DNA of 32,407 nucleotides from Theodoxus fluviatilis (Eukaryota; Mollusca; Gastropoda; Cycloneritida; Neritidae): the NCBI GenBank assembly GCA_034096865.1, contig JAWQFJ010001824.1, positions 97,501 through 129,907 on the forward strand, given 5' to 3'. A program made the translations under genes and the position numbers. The notes beneath the pieces were generated by a model. It was not told where the DNA came from. It ran no database searches and worked only from the letters and a program-made list of their open reading frames with translations. Of this stretch, positions 18,573 to 28,942 are shown one piece after another (the stretch's first letter is position 1; every line of letters begins with the position of its first letter).

Positions 18573-20325
18573 CACTTCACAAATAGCCTCACTTTTCGCT
18601 CATTATTTGTTCACACTTCAATCACAGTTCATTCACTTTTTGCTCACAATTCGTTTACTGTTTGCTTAGTTTATATTTCCCTCACATTTAGCTCACGTTT
18701 TGCTCTATTTGTGTTAATTTGTGCTATCTTTTCGTTCACTTTTCGCTACATTTTCATGCATATTTCGCTCACTTTTCGATCACAAATTGCTAAAAATTTC
18801 CTCTTAATTCCTTCATAATTCACTCAGTGTTCGCTCTCATTTAGGTTTTCGCACATTTTGATCACAAATGTCGTACAATTTGCTCACTTTTTGTTAAGAA
18901 ACTGTTCAATATTCGCTCACTTTTCGTTCAAATATTTCTCATAATTTGCTAACTTTTCGATCACTTTTTGTTCATGATTTGCTCTTTTTTTGCTTACAAT
19001 TTGCTCAAATCTCGTTCATTCTATACTTATTTTTTTGTTCACCATTTGCTGAAAATTCGCTTAATTTTCACTTACTTTTCGCTCAAAATTCGCTCACTCT
19101 TTCACAAATCTATCACTTTTTCTTCACGTTTCGTTAATAGTTCGCTCAGTTTATTCACATTTCGCTCACTATTTGCTAACCTTTTGCTTTCAATTCCTTC
19201 ACTTTTCGCTCACATGTTGCTTACATTTCGCTCAATGCATTAACCTTTTGTTCATTTTTCGCTATGTGCCCAATTTTCTCTCGCATTTTGCTTACATTTC
19301 CCCAGCTTTGCGTGCACTTTTCGTAAACCTTTCGCTTACTTGTCGCTCACTAATTGCTCACTTTTCATTAATTTTTCACTCGCAATACGTTCATTTTTCT
19401 TTCATGGTTTGCTCCCTTTTCGTTCAAGATTCGCTCAAAAATTGCTCACAATTCTGTACTTTTCAGTGACAATTTACTCCCATTTCTTTCACAATTCGAT
19501 CACATTTTGCGCACAATTCGCTTACAACTCGTTCACTTTTCTTGTACAGTTCGGTTACTTGTTGCTTACAGTTTGCTTACTTTTCATTCACTATTCGCTC
19601 ATTATTCACTCATTTTTCTATCATTTAAAAATTACTATGCGGCCAAGCGCCAGCATCGGGTTGGAATACTCCCCAGGGAGCGGAGTTGGTGCTGGTACCT
19701 GACTGTGTGCGTCTTAAATGTCTGTCACTATGTTTGTTGTGAGGTACCAGTAAGAATTGATGAAGATGCCCAGTGATCAGGGGGTAAAGTGTAAGCGGTT
19801 TGAGACCCAGACAAAGGGTGTAAGTCGCTATAAAAAACCACACCTTTACCTTTAAAAATTACTCACAAATTCACTCAATTTTCGCTCACAATTTGTTCAC
19901 TTTTCTCCGCAGAATTTGCTGATAATTTGCTCCCATTTCGTTCACAATATGCTCAGGTTACGCTCACTATTTGCCCAATTTTCGCTGACAATTCTCTGAA
20001 TTTCGCCCACAAATCGCTCAATTTAACTCAGAATTTGTTCGCAATTAACTCACATTTCGCTCCCAAATCCTACCCAATACGCGCAAGAGTTTCTAACAAT
20101 TAGCTTACAAATGTTTCCCATTTTCCGCTCACAACTCACTTACAATTCGCCGACAGTTAGTTTCACTTTTGCTACCACTTTGCTCCCTTTTCGCTCACTT
20201 GTTCTTTACAACGACCTCACCGTTCACTCACTGTTTGCGAATGTGTCGCTCAACTGCTCTCTTAATTTGCTAACATTTTGCTCAGTTTTCACTCACAATT
20301 CACAAACTTTTTGAAAGTTCGCAGC
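18573..20325 (+). repeat. Degenerate 11-bp array (GCTCAC unit), forward copy
   Basis: About 1.75 kb of a diverged unit of roughly 11 bases, consensus CGCTCACTTTT or CGCTCACAATT. T-runs recur about once per helical turn. It is interrupted by a SINE at 19637-19850. Open frames with Phe-Arg-Ser-Leu-Phe-Ala-His patterns are by-products of the unit. The same family lies in reverse orientation at 29336-30726. Confidence 0.92.
19637..19850 (+). mobile_element. SINE 3' domain inserted in the 11-bp array, 13-bp target duplication
   Basis: Shares its body with the SINE at 3430-3830 (GGAATACTCCCCAGGGAG, TGTCTGTCACT, GCCCAGTGATCAGG, GAGACCCAGACA and the TATAAA-containing end) but lacks the tRNA head, so it is 5'-truncated. 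It is flanked by perfect copies of TTTAAAAATTACT at 19624-19636 and 19851-19863, a target-site duplication made by LINE machinery. Confidence 0.92.
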
Positions 20326-20478
20326 AAGACTCACACTTTATTAATCAAATCACAGTTAGTTACATCAATCATACTATAATAAACAATGACAGTTGGATTT
20401 GTCTATTGCAAACAGCTTTGCTTCCGCCACACTATCAAAGCAGCGAATATGAACTCCGAACAATGAGCAATGGACAAT
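20326..20478. other. Spacer between array and LINE end
   Basis: Nothing recognisable; AT-rich. Confidence 0.35.
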
Positions 20479-20645
20479 GTTATCTACATCTACATCTATT
20501 TTCCTGCAACCCCAACTTGACAGGGAGGAGCATGACCACACCACTGATGGCAAACCCATGGGACACACCACCACCAGGGTCAGAGACAAAGGAAACCCCT
20601 CGGCTTTGGGTCACGGGCAGCCTCACGCTTGGCCGACGACGTGAT
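20479..20645 (-). mobile_element. 5'-truncated LINE 3' end, same family as 30727-32103
   Basis: Reverse complement of the last ~170 bases of the LINE at 30727-32103, including the end of its coding frame (AKREAARDPKPRG-type) and the terminal (TAGATG)n tail, which on the plus strand reads GTTATCTACATCTACATCTA at 20479-20498. It breaks off within the ATCACGTCG segment at about 20645. Its tail faces the GCTCAC array. Confidence 0.88.
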
Positions 20646-21203
20646 CTTATTAGCTTCCTCAAGGAACGACCAATCTGCAGCTGCTGGCGCGCTCAGTAGG
20701 TTGAAAAGCGCACTCCGCGACGATGAAAGTGCATCACGGAAGCCATCTTGGTTAGCGCTCGGTCAAGTGAAGTCGTTCAAGAGTAACTATTTGGGCTCGC
20801 CGAGCGCTCGTTCGAGCGCTATGTCTCCTGAACAACATACTCATTTTTTAAAATCAATTCTCAAGCCACTCGGCTACACGATAAGGCGCTCTGTTAATAT
20901 TGCGATTTTTACACTCAAACCGCACGCATTAACTCCCTAGTCATCGGGCTACCGCTTTTTGTCACTCGACCCTATTTCAACTCCCTGGGGAGCATACACA
21001 AGCCATATGATATGTCGGTGGGCCCATCTTCCGATTTGATAGTCCATGCACATCTGGGGATGAATACTGTCACGATGGAAATGAACTGTGGACGTACTCT
21101 ACAAAGTTGTGAGAAATCGGTAGAGTTGTTCGGTTGTGATTTCTTTGTTTGTATCTCAGTAATTCTACAAATGAAAGTTTTGCATGCAAACTGAAGAAAA
21201 TCA
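20646..21203. other. Non-coding, nothing recognised
   Basis: It includes an 18-bp palindromic site AGCGCTCGTTCGAGCGCT at about 20802-20820. No element or gene is identifiable. Confidence 0.4.
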
Positions 21204-21341
21204 ATGGCGGTCGCTGTTGAATTGTCTGAGGAGCGAAAGCGACGGTTGAAGGCACAAAGGGATGTGGAGAGTTCTTATTGGCTGACGGGCAGAAATGTTT
21301 TAGAGAAATGCTGGAAAAAAGAACCAGTCCCAAATCATTAA
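21204..21341 (+). CDS. Possible 45-codon open frame
   Basis: ATG in a reasonable context (ATCAATGG) followed by 45 codons: MAVAVELSEERKRRLKAQ, then VESSYWLTGRN, then CWKKEP and a stop. Composition is normal and not repeat-derived. It could be a small protein, part of a first exon or a chance frame. There is no neighbour or motif to decide. Confidence 0.2.
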   Translation: MAVAVELSEERKRRLKAQRDVESSYWLTGRNVLEKCWKKEPVPNH

Positions 21342-21607
21342 ATCATTTTGGGAAATTCGAAACAAAATTTTCACTGAAACAACTGCTTGCACACGAGAAA
21401 AAGTGCATTTCTTGAGAAACAATGTTTTTGTTTCACCTTGACCAACGCCCTTCAAACAGTGATTTAGTCTGGACCATGTTTGGCTCTCTGGGGTGCTTCC
21501 ACTGTGACAGTGGCAGTGGGGTTGTTTGTTTGTATCTTTTCACTGTATATTGAGAGGGTTTCACGTAAGGCATTAACTCTTATTCCAGAGGCTCTCTATA
21601 GAAATCA
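21342..21607. other. Nothing recognised
   Basis: Unique-looking sequence ahead of the CT tract; no gene seen. Confidence 0.3.
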
Positions 21608-21628
21608 TTGGTTTACTCTCTATCACTC

Positions 21629-21659
<31 letters not shown>

Positions 21660-21660
21660 A

Positions 21661-21724
<64 letters not shown>

Positions 21725-21758
21725 TCTCTCTCTATCTATCTCTCTCTCTCCCTCTCTC

Positions 21759-21801
<43 letters not shown>

Positions 21802-21905
21802 ATCTCCTCTCCTCTCCCCCCCCCCCCCTCCCTCTAACTCTCCTCTCCTCCCCCTCCCCCCTCTCTATCTCTCTTACTCTCTCTCTCCCCTCTCCTCTCA
21901 TTACC

Positions 21906-21955
<50 letters not shown>

Positions 21956-21993
21956 GCTCTCTCTCTCCCTCTCTCTCTCCCCCCCCCCTCCCC

Positions 21994-22077
<84 letters not shown>
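21608..22077. repeat. Long CT tract followed by CA
   Basis: About 400 bases of interrupted (CT)n with short C-runs, then (CA)n at about 22010-22077. Confidence 0.98.
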
Positions 22078-22080
<3 letters not shown>

Positions 22081-22657
22081 TCCTACAGGGCTTTACAATA
22101 GGAACTTGTACATAAAGCAAGAGCACATATGATCCGGTTGAGTCAATGTTTACGAAAACTCGCGTTTCACCATGTTCACTACTTGATACAATCTGTCCTT
22201 TTGTATATCTCTGAATTGTGAGGTCTTGATAATTGTTCGGTAATGAAATCTGTACATCTACGAGCCATTAAACATTTCTTTGTGTGCCTTCACAAGCCCC
22301 AGACGTGATAATATATGGAAAAACTGAAAGGTTTCCACTGTAGATCTGTTCAACTCTGCGTGCTGTTAGATACTGGTTGCGTTCGATGAATTCAAATTGG
22401 TGTACAAATGATGCTTACGTCAGGTAATCATGCCAATTGGACAGACAAGATAAGTATGATTTTGCGCGTGTGAAACTGGCAGAATGTACAAAATGAACAT
22501 ATATTCTTCCGTGATTTCAGGAAGTGCCTTATCATTAAATACAACGATATTTGGTCGAATTCTTTAAGAGCGAGTGGTAGATATGAGTTTACATATTGTT
22601 CAAGACAGTGGATGAGAGAACTACATATAATTATATGCAATGCTTAAGTTTGCGGGT
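22078..22657. other. Unique sequence, nothing recognised
   Basis: AT-rich; no open frame with normal composition, no repeat and no splice pattern that I trust. Confidence 0.35.
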
Positions 22658-22800
<143 letters not shown>

Positions 22801-23024
22801 TAAATAGATGTTGGGTTTTTTTAGGGACGGGATTTAGCGATCTAAAAACTCACTAAAAGATATGCATATGAACAGTCTGACAACAATTATTATCTATGTC
22901 CAGTTCACAATGAAGTGGATGAAAATAAAAACCGTTTGTTGCTTGAATACCTTGCCTGTGAAGAACAAAGAAGATTGTTTGTCTTCAAGTCGCTGACTGC
23001 AGCGAATGTGTGGGATGTATGACT

Positions 23025-23475
23025 CTTTTTACCCAGAATCAATAGCATTGCCGTGTATTTGTACCATATGTACAGGAATGGCTACGACCGAAATGTTTTG
23101 TTTAAAAAAATGTTTTGCCCTGTATTAATCGAGGGATTCGTACACTGCCTCATATGTTTGTGATGTTATGAATTTTGTCAGAATAGGATCCAGAATCAAT
23201 GAGAAAGATGGCCGTGTACTTGTACCATATGTATAGGAAGGGCTACGACTGAAATACTTTGTCCACACAAAAAGTGTAGTGCCGTATTAATCCAGGTATT
23301 ACTGCACCTTCAAATAATCCTTGTGATCACGTGTGCTTTGTCTTCGGGGATCTGGCGGTCTTTTATACTAAACACTGAGGGGGGGCTCGCTACGCCCGAA
23401 ACATTTTGTCCTGTATTAAACCAGGTATTCCTGCTATCCTTGTGGTCCCTTATGTTTTATATTCAGATATCTGGC
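23025..23475. repeat. Three diverged tandem blocks of about 150-180 bp
   Basis: Three blocks share GGCTACGACCGAAAT or CTACGCCCGAAAC, then TTTTG, then CCTGTATTAA, then CCAGGTATT and CTTGTGGTC-type segments. The first two also share CAGAATCAAT and CGTGTA-TTGTACCATATGTA. They are too diverged to delimit exactly. No coding content seen. Confidence 0.65.
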
Positions 23476-23985
23476 GGACTATCTTCGACCTGCCTCTACA
23501 AGGTTCCCCTTAGGACTGAAAGGACAGACATTCATTTCACTTCGCTTTATCGGACTACTTCTTGGATGTCTCCAGGGGGCCGAGGAAGACTGCGTGCTGT
23601 CATCTCTCATGACTGCGCGTGTGGCTTCAGAGACCAAAATCCGAGCTGCACAGGCGAGCACAGGCGGGCCAAGGGGCGCCAGACGTCAGAGCAGGGGCAG
23701 AGGTCGAGGCATTCTTGTTCACTAGAGACTTCGCCTACCGGTGAAAGTGTCTGAAGGGAAGAAAGTGAAGAGACGCATTGCAGACTTGTAAAAGCTGCAG
23801 CGTGTAATGAAACAGTAGGGTGTAAAACCTGAAATGCCCCAGTGTCGGGACAGAAATGGCTGCATTCTACACAACACGTCCGTCACCCACTGTGCGCGGT
23901 CAACAAGGACTGGGGTGAAAACAGCGAACCCTGACCGTGAAGGCACAGGAAACGAGATCATGCAGCATGCTCCATGTTATCTCCG
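23476..23985. other. Unclassified; contains a dispersed hairpin repeat
   Basis: A plus-strand open frame to about 23754 has no recognisable motif. At about 23717-23750, TTCACTAGAGACTTCGCC...GGTGAAAGTGTCT matches the segment at about 2656-2692 and can form a short hairpin. Confidence 0.4.
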
Positions 23986-24323
<338 letters not shown>

Positions 24324-24419
24324 CTCATAATACACTCATTTATATATATATCTGTGCTGGTGTTGGTGTTTTTCCTTGTTTATTTTCATTGTGCGGGGTA
24401 GGCTAACCCGAGGCCCAGT

Positions 24420-24450
24420 TAGACGGTCCGTAACAACTGGCGAGCCTGCC
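24420..24450 (+). other. Possible 5' LTR end and primer binding site of LTR element 1
   Basis: GTCCGTAACA is followed by ACTGGCGAGCCTGCC, resembling an LTR end (..CA) with a tRNA primer binding site starting TGGCGAGC a few bases inside. The position, upstream of a leader and gag, fits. The LTR start could not be found and no 3' LTR is present. Confidence 0.35.
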
Positions 24451-24540
24451 TACTTCACTTTGTGTGTGAGAACCTGAATTTGGCTGTTGTTTGTATTTAA
24501 GACCAAGTTAATTGGATTTCGGTTTGGTGCGGGCCAATCT

Positions 24541-25060
24541 TTTGATTTGTATGCTCTATGTTCTTTGATTGTGATTTAACAGTTGCATGCTTTGGATTTG
24601 TGATCATTTTTTGGTTGATGTCATGTGCTCTGTGATTTATTTGATTTCTGATTTGCTCAGTGATTTCACAGTTGCATGCTTTGGATTGTGTGATAATTTT
24701 GTTGTTGCTGATATCATGTGCTCTATGATTTATTTGCTTTTCTGATTTGTTCAGTGATTTCACAGTGTCATGCTTTGGATTGTGTGGTAATTTTGTTGGA
24801 TTGATATTATGTGCCCTGTAATTTGATTTGAGTTTCTGCTGTGGCTAAGGAATTTCACATTTGCATGCTGTGGATTGTGTGGTAATATTTTGATTGATAT
24901 GATGTGCCCTCTGATTTATTTGATTTTCTGCTTTGCTCGGTGAGTTCACAGTTGCATGCTTTGGATTGTGAGATAATATTTTGAGTGATGTGTATGCTCT
25001 TAAGGAAGTGATTTTTTTATCTGTCCAGTTGATTTCACAATTGCATGCTCGGGAATGTGT
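24541..25060 (+). repeat. Leader repeats of LTR element 1, six units of about 90-96 bp
   Basis: Six diverged units, each with TTGCATGCTTTGGATTGTG followed by a TGATRTCATGTGCTCTGTGA-like part, with the TGCATGC motif at about 24584, 24673, 24766, 24862, 24953 and 25042. They lie between the proposed primer site and gag, so they form an internally repeated 5' leader. Confidence 0.75.
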
Positions 25061-25356
25061 GATAATTGAACTGTAGTCTCAGACAATCTGCATGTTGTAA
25101 TTTTCATGTTTTGAGTTGTTTGCTCCGACAATTTGCATGCTTGGATTTGTTGTGTTGGAGTACCTTCCATGTTTGAGGGAAGTGGCGGTCGGACGATTGA
25201 CTGATTTTCATTGTGGTTATTTTTAAGTTACCATTTGCGCGCTCCTATGCTTGCTTTTCAAATTTGAATTGTTGAAGGGAATTTGCATGGGTTTTGCACT
25301 GAAGGGGTGTGGCAGTGTAGCAGTGAATAATTTGGATCACATTGTTATATTTTGAC

Positions 25357-26292
25357 ATGGAAGAGAAGCCAACCAAGGTTGACCCATTGGGTCGGGTTGG
25401 CCCATTTTTAGAGTACAAGATTGAGGCTGAAAGTCTGCGATTTGAAGGTCTCGAAATGACTAGATATGTACAAGAACGGGCGAGAGAAGAGAGACAGAGA
25501 GAGCGGGAAGCGCGCGAGAAAGAACGAGAGAGGCAAGAGCGCGAGAAAGAGCGTGAGCAGGAGATAGAGCGGGAAGAGAAAGAACGAGAAAGGCAAGAGC
25601 GCGAGAAAGAACGAGAGAGGCAAGAGCGCGAGAAAGAGCGTGAGCAGGAGAGAGAGCGGGAAGAGAAAGAACGAGAGAGGCAAGAGCGCGAGAAAGAGCG
25701 TGAGCAGGAGAGAGAGCGGGAAGAGAAAGAACGAGAGAGGCAAGAGCGCGAGAAAGAACGTGAGCAGGAGAGAGAGCGGAAAGAGAAAGAACGAGAGAGG
25801 CAAGAGCGCGAGAAAGAACGTGAGCAGAAGAGAGAGCGGGAAGAGAAAGAACGAGAGAGGCAATATACATTGGAGAAACTAAGAGTGGGCAGACGAGATT
25901 GGGCTACACTGCTTCCCTCTCTTTTGAAAGGGAAAGCTCTCAACACGTACCATGAGCTATCATTGCGAGAGTCGCTCTCCTACGACGAGCTAAAAAAAGC
26001 GTTGTTGCGTACTTTCCAGTGCTCCGCAGAGGGTTACCGGTCTTTCTTCCGTGCCTAGAGGCCTCAACAGGGCGAAAGTACGCTGACCTACTTGAGCCAC
26101 TTGAGGCATCTCCTGGATCGGTGCATAGACCTGTCGCGGGTCGAGAAAACCTTCGAAGGCATCATCAATCTGGTCTTGAGGGAGCAGAGGCTCGCTTCTT
26201 GCTCGCTCAGTTTGGTCACCTTTCTAAAGGAGCGAGATTACGGACTGTGCAAGACGTGGTGGCCGATGCGGAAAGATATTGAGAGGCACACC
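25357..26292 (+). pseudogene. gag of a gypsy-like LTR element, decayed
   Basis: The gag polyprotein would form the particle around the element RNA. It starts at ATG 25357. Residues 1-45 are ordinary; about 45-175 are an Arg/Glu/Lys/Gln-rich helix encoded by an in-frame 60-bp repeat. A capsid-like part follows: LPSLLKGKALNTYHEL, LSYDELKKALLRTF, then TYLSHLRHLLDRCIDLS and LREQRLASCSLSL, similar to SCAN-like retrotransposon gag. Damage: a TAG at 26056-26058 inside the capsid, a frameshift near 26235 after the LKERD motif, and a further TGA near 26280. It cannot give a full protein. Downstream are the zinc knuckle and protease in yet other frames. Classification rests on these motifs only. Confidence 0.75.
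25555..25862 (+). repeat. 60-bp in-frame repeat coding an Arg/Glu helix
   Basis: About five 60-bp units (GAGAAAGAACGAGAGAGGCA...) inside gag, each coding 20 residues of alternating charge, as in single alpha-helix (ER/K) segments. The unit length keeps the frame. Confidence 0.9.
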
Positions 26293-26467
26293 TATCTCAG
26301 TCAATGTCTGCGAAGACTGCAGCTGATGTATGGTCAGCAGGCACCTGTGCTATCTCGGCCGAACTCCCAAGGAGTGCCGAGGGGGTCGAGCATTTTTCCG
26401 CCCAGCACACGGCCGAGGGCTTTACAGGGGAGGGCGTACTGACACTGAGACATCTCAGCCTCCAGGT

Positions 26468-26540
26468 ACGGAAATCAAATGTTGGTACTGTGGGGAGGCG
26501 GGCCATAAGATACAGACGTGTCCGACGAAACCCGCCCCAG
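26468..26540 (+). pseudogene. CCHC zinc knuckle of LTR element 1
   Basis: CWYCGEAGHKIQTC matches C-x2-C-x4-H-x4-C, the nucleocapsid knuckle that binds RNA. It is in a different frame from both gag upstream and protease downstream, so at least two frameshifts separate the domains. Confidence 0.8.
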
Positions 26541-26599
26541 GTTACGGCATCTTGTGTCGTGGTGCCGGGAGTTTGCTTCGTCTGGCAGTCGGGATCAAA

Positions 26600-26892
26600 T
26601 GCCTGACGTCAGCAGTGCCATGGCGTCGGAGAATGACCTGCCCAGTTATTGGCGAGTCTGCTCGGGTCGGTTGAATGGACGACCGGTTCAGGTTATTCTC
26701 GACTCAGGGTGCTCGACCGTCGGGGTTCGTCGATCCTTCCTTACTCCGGATCAAATCACGGCTCGCGTGCTGCGTTGTCGACAGTTCGCAGGCGATATTG
26801 TCGAGTTACCAGTCGTACGGGTCAGATTGGATACTCCAGTTTTCAAGGGAGAGGTTGACGTCATTCTGGGTATGATTCCGGGAGTTCAGTTC
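26600..26892 (+). pseudogene. Retropepsin-like protease of LTR element 1, truncated
   Basis: LNGRPVQVILDSGCSTVGV carries the Asp-Ser-Gly active site of retroviral-type aspartic proteases. VDVILGMIPG near the end is the second conserved strand (Ile-Leu-Gly-hydrophobic). The frame runs into an inserted inverted-repeat element at 26893. Reverse transcriptase and integrase are absent, so everything after the protease has been lost. Confidence 0.75.
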
Positions 26893-27078
26893 TGTTGTAT
26901 CACTGCACAAATCAGACTGGACCGAGACAAACAGATCTCAGTTCTTGGTTTCTTGGTTTATTCTTGATGCCGCTTTTTCAACTGTCCTCGTCTCTGTCCT
27001 ACGTCACTTTCTTCATTACGTCATCGTCACTAGAAACTGTTTGTCTCGGTCCAGTCTGATTTGTGCAAGGATACAACA
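26893..27078. mobile_element. 186-bp MITE with 42-bp terminal inverted repeats
   Basis: TGTTGTATCACTGCACAAAT... at 26893-26934 is the inverse of 27037-27078 with only two mismatches in 42 bases. The interior of about 100 bases is unrelated and non-coding. TTC flanks both ends (26890-26892, 27079-27081) and may be a 3-bp target duplication. It lies exactly between the plus-strand element 1 and the minus-strand element 2. Confidence 0.85.
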
Positions 27079-27172
27079 TTCCTCCTCAACTTGAAACAGA
27101 ACTGTAATATCGCATGCACGTCGGATACAGATATTCAAACTCAAACAAACTTTTACAAATTCAGTCCATTGG

Positions 27173-27981
27173 TTAAAAGGTCATAACAATACTAACGCGG
27201 GGTGTGTTTGTGCCGTTGGCGTTCTTACGTGTTGATTTGCAGACTCGTGCAAAATGATTCGCTTTGTGACAAGATGCGCATGTCTTGCCGAAAGCAGGGC
27301 AGAGATCTTTTTTACGCGCATGAGTGCGTCCACAGTAGTTGCATGGCTTGACATCACCTCGAGGACCTTGGGCTTTGATCTTGCTGTCAACTGCATTCAC
27401 CTCTTCTTGTGATGAAACCTGTTTGCTGCTCTTCTCTGATAATTCGTGGATCTGCGCCATTTGGATGGCTTTGTGGAGAGTCAGCTCTCTTTCTTTCAGC
27501 AGTTGTTTCCGCAGGGTTTCTGACGTCACTCCACAAACGATTCTGTCTCGGATCAAGGAGTCTTTCAGAGTTCCATATTCACATGTCTCTGCAAGGATTT
27601 TCAATGCCGTGATGAAGTTCTGGACAGGTTCTGTTGCTTTCTGAGCTCTGGTGTTGAACTTGTGTCATTCAAGGATCACATTTGTCAGGGGATTGCAAAG
27701 TTCTTGAAATTTCTTCTTCAACACTGGCCACACTTTCTCGGTTTTCAGCAGCCTGAATGACAGCACCAGCATCGTTCTTCACATCAACAGCGTATGTGAA
27801 AGTTTTAGTTTTTCGATTCCTCTCTGCCATCCAAATTGAGCAGGATGTACGACTTGGTTTTATCATCCTTGTCGCCATATGCTGCCTCTATGAATATGTC
27901 GAAGTCAGATTCAAAATGTCGCCAATTTTTAGCCACATTTCCTTCAAAGGACAAAGGTTCTGGTTTGCGCAAACATTCCAT
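27173..27981 (-). pseudogene. gag of a Mag-like (K02A2.6-type) LTR element, decayed
   Basis: Starts at ATG (27981) with MECLRKPEPLSFEG, then NWRHFESDFDIFIEAA, characteristic of Mag-clade gag. A break occurs near 27800 after NLDGREE, with a stop; further on, FTYAVDVKNDAG lies in another frame with a stop near 27669, then NTRAQKATEPVQNF and the intact stretch LKILAETCEYGTLKDSLIR to the end. Two zinc-binding motifs close the protein: CNYCGRTHARKKDLC and CASCHKANHFARVC, nucleocapsid knuckles for RNA packaging. It stops at 27173 without continuing into protease or reverse transcriptase. Its primer site and 5' LTR lie at 28245-29000. Confidence 0.85.
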
Positions 27982-28054
27982 GATGATCAGGAGGAATCAG
28001 TACCAATGTGCAACATACAGTGCTTTCAGAAAAATCGTAACCACTGTGCCACAC

Positions 28055-28162
28055 CTCGCCTACACAGCTTGCATGTGTCGGAGGACGGAAGAAATAAACT
28101 GAACAGAATGCGCTGAGCCTCGGTAATCCTCGCCTACACAGCTTGCACGTGTCGGAGGACGA
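28055..28162 (-). repeat. Two direct repeats in the leader of element 2
   Basis: CCTCGCCTACACAGCTTGCA followed by GTGTCGGAGGACG occurs at about 28055 and 28127, a spacing of about 72 bases. The pair lies in the untranslated leader between the primer site and gag. Confidence 0.8.
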
Positions 28163-28244
28163 AAAGATTAAGGTATGCAACGTGCGATGACTCAACTTTG
28201 AATCAAATCATATAGTACTTGCTTGAACATGGGCAGGTTCGTGT

Positions 28245-28258
28245 CACTTCTGACACCA
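28245..28258 (-). other. Primer binding site of LTR element 2
   Basis: On the minus strand TGGTGTCAGAAGTG directly follows an LTR end ..CTACA. It matches the TGGTGTCAGAAG-type primer site common in Mag-like elements and lies about 265 bases before the gag start. Confidence 0.75.
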
Positions 28259-28270
28259 TGTAGAACTGTT

Positions 28271-28865
28271 GGGGTCGGCTCTCTATTGCGGAGGGCCGCT
28301 ATTGCGGGATTTTTTTTTCAAACAAACGTTCTTAGGCCATTTTGATTCTTTTGTCCTAAAACGCCTAAAAAACCATAATATTTTTGTTACTTTTTTCTAT
28401 TGCTGGGGGGCCGCTATTGCGGGAATGTTTGGTCAAAAGTTCTTCAGGCCATTTTGATTCTTTTGTTCTAAAACGCATAAAAAACCATAAAATATTTGTT
28501 ACTTTTTTGGGAAAAAACTTTCGGGTTTTACCGATAGCGCTCAGCCTAGGCCGCACCCGCCACCCCGCCTGACAGACTTAGCCTGTCCGGGGAGTTTCAC
28601 CTAAACCCGGACGCGTTACTTTTTGTCACGTTTGTGTCCAACACCAGCGTCGGGCCCTGGAGTTAGGGCGTAGGGACCACCCGTTGAGAGTCAAACGTGG
28701 GATGAAGTTAGAATATAAAGATTCACCCGTTATTGATAAAAAAGTAACAAATATTTTATGTTTTTTTAGGCGTTTCAGGACAAAAGAATCACAATGGCCT
28801 GAAGAACGTTTGTTTGAAGAAAAAAATCCCGCAATAGCGGCCCTCAGCAATAGCGGCCCCTACAC
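28271..28865. mobile_element. 595-bp MITE-like element with ~110-bp inverted repeats and an 8-bp target duplication
   Basis: The left part (28271-28390) and the right part (28737-28865) are inverse copies, each with GAGGGCCGCTATTGCGGGA, then AAACAAACGTTCTT, GATTCTTTTGTCCT and AAATATTTGTTACTTTTTT. A third, direct copy of the same block lies inside at about 28392-28507. GAACTGTT flanks the element at 28263-28270 and 28866-28873, compatible with hAT-like 8-bp target duplication. The interior is non-coding, so it would depend on an outside transposase. The very ends (GGGGTCGG and GTGTAGGGGCCG) are not perfectly symmetrical. Confidence 0.8.
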
Positions 28866-28942
28866 GAACTGTTCACAGAGATGCAGGCATTCAGGAATAA
28901 GACAAACTGCTTCAGGTTTCTCAGCGTTCTTTTTACTGGTGA

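Noticed and set aside
18573..20325. Open frames with Phe-Arg-Ser-Leu-Phe-Ala-His patterns, also at 29340-30720 on the other strand.
   Set aside because: They are by-products of the 11-bp unit, with no start context or domain.
20629..20700. Plus-strand frame reading ADDVILLASS, like the catalytic YADD box of a reverse transcriptase.
   Set aside because: The first part is the antisense of the LINE 3' end present in sense at about 31940, and no other RT motif lies upstream or downstream. The resemblance is probably chance.
26893..27078. Interpretation as the 3' LTR of the minus-strand element (TG..CA ends, adjacent purine run).
   Set aside because: LTRs do not have 42-bp inverted ends, and the 5' LTR of that element (28259-29000) has a different sequence.
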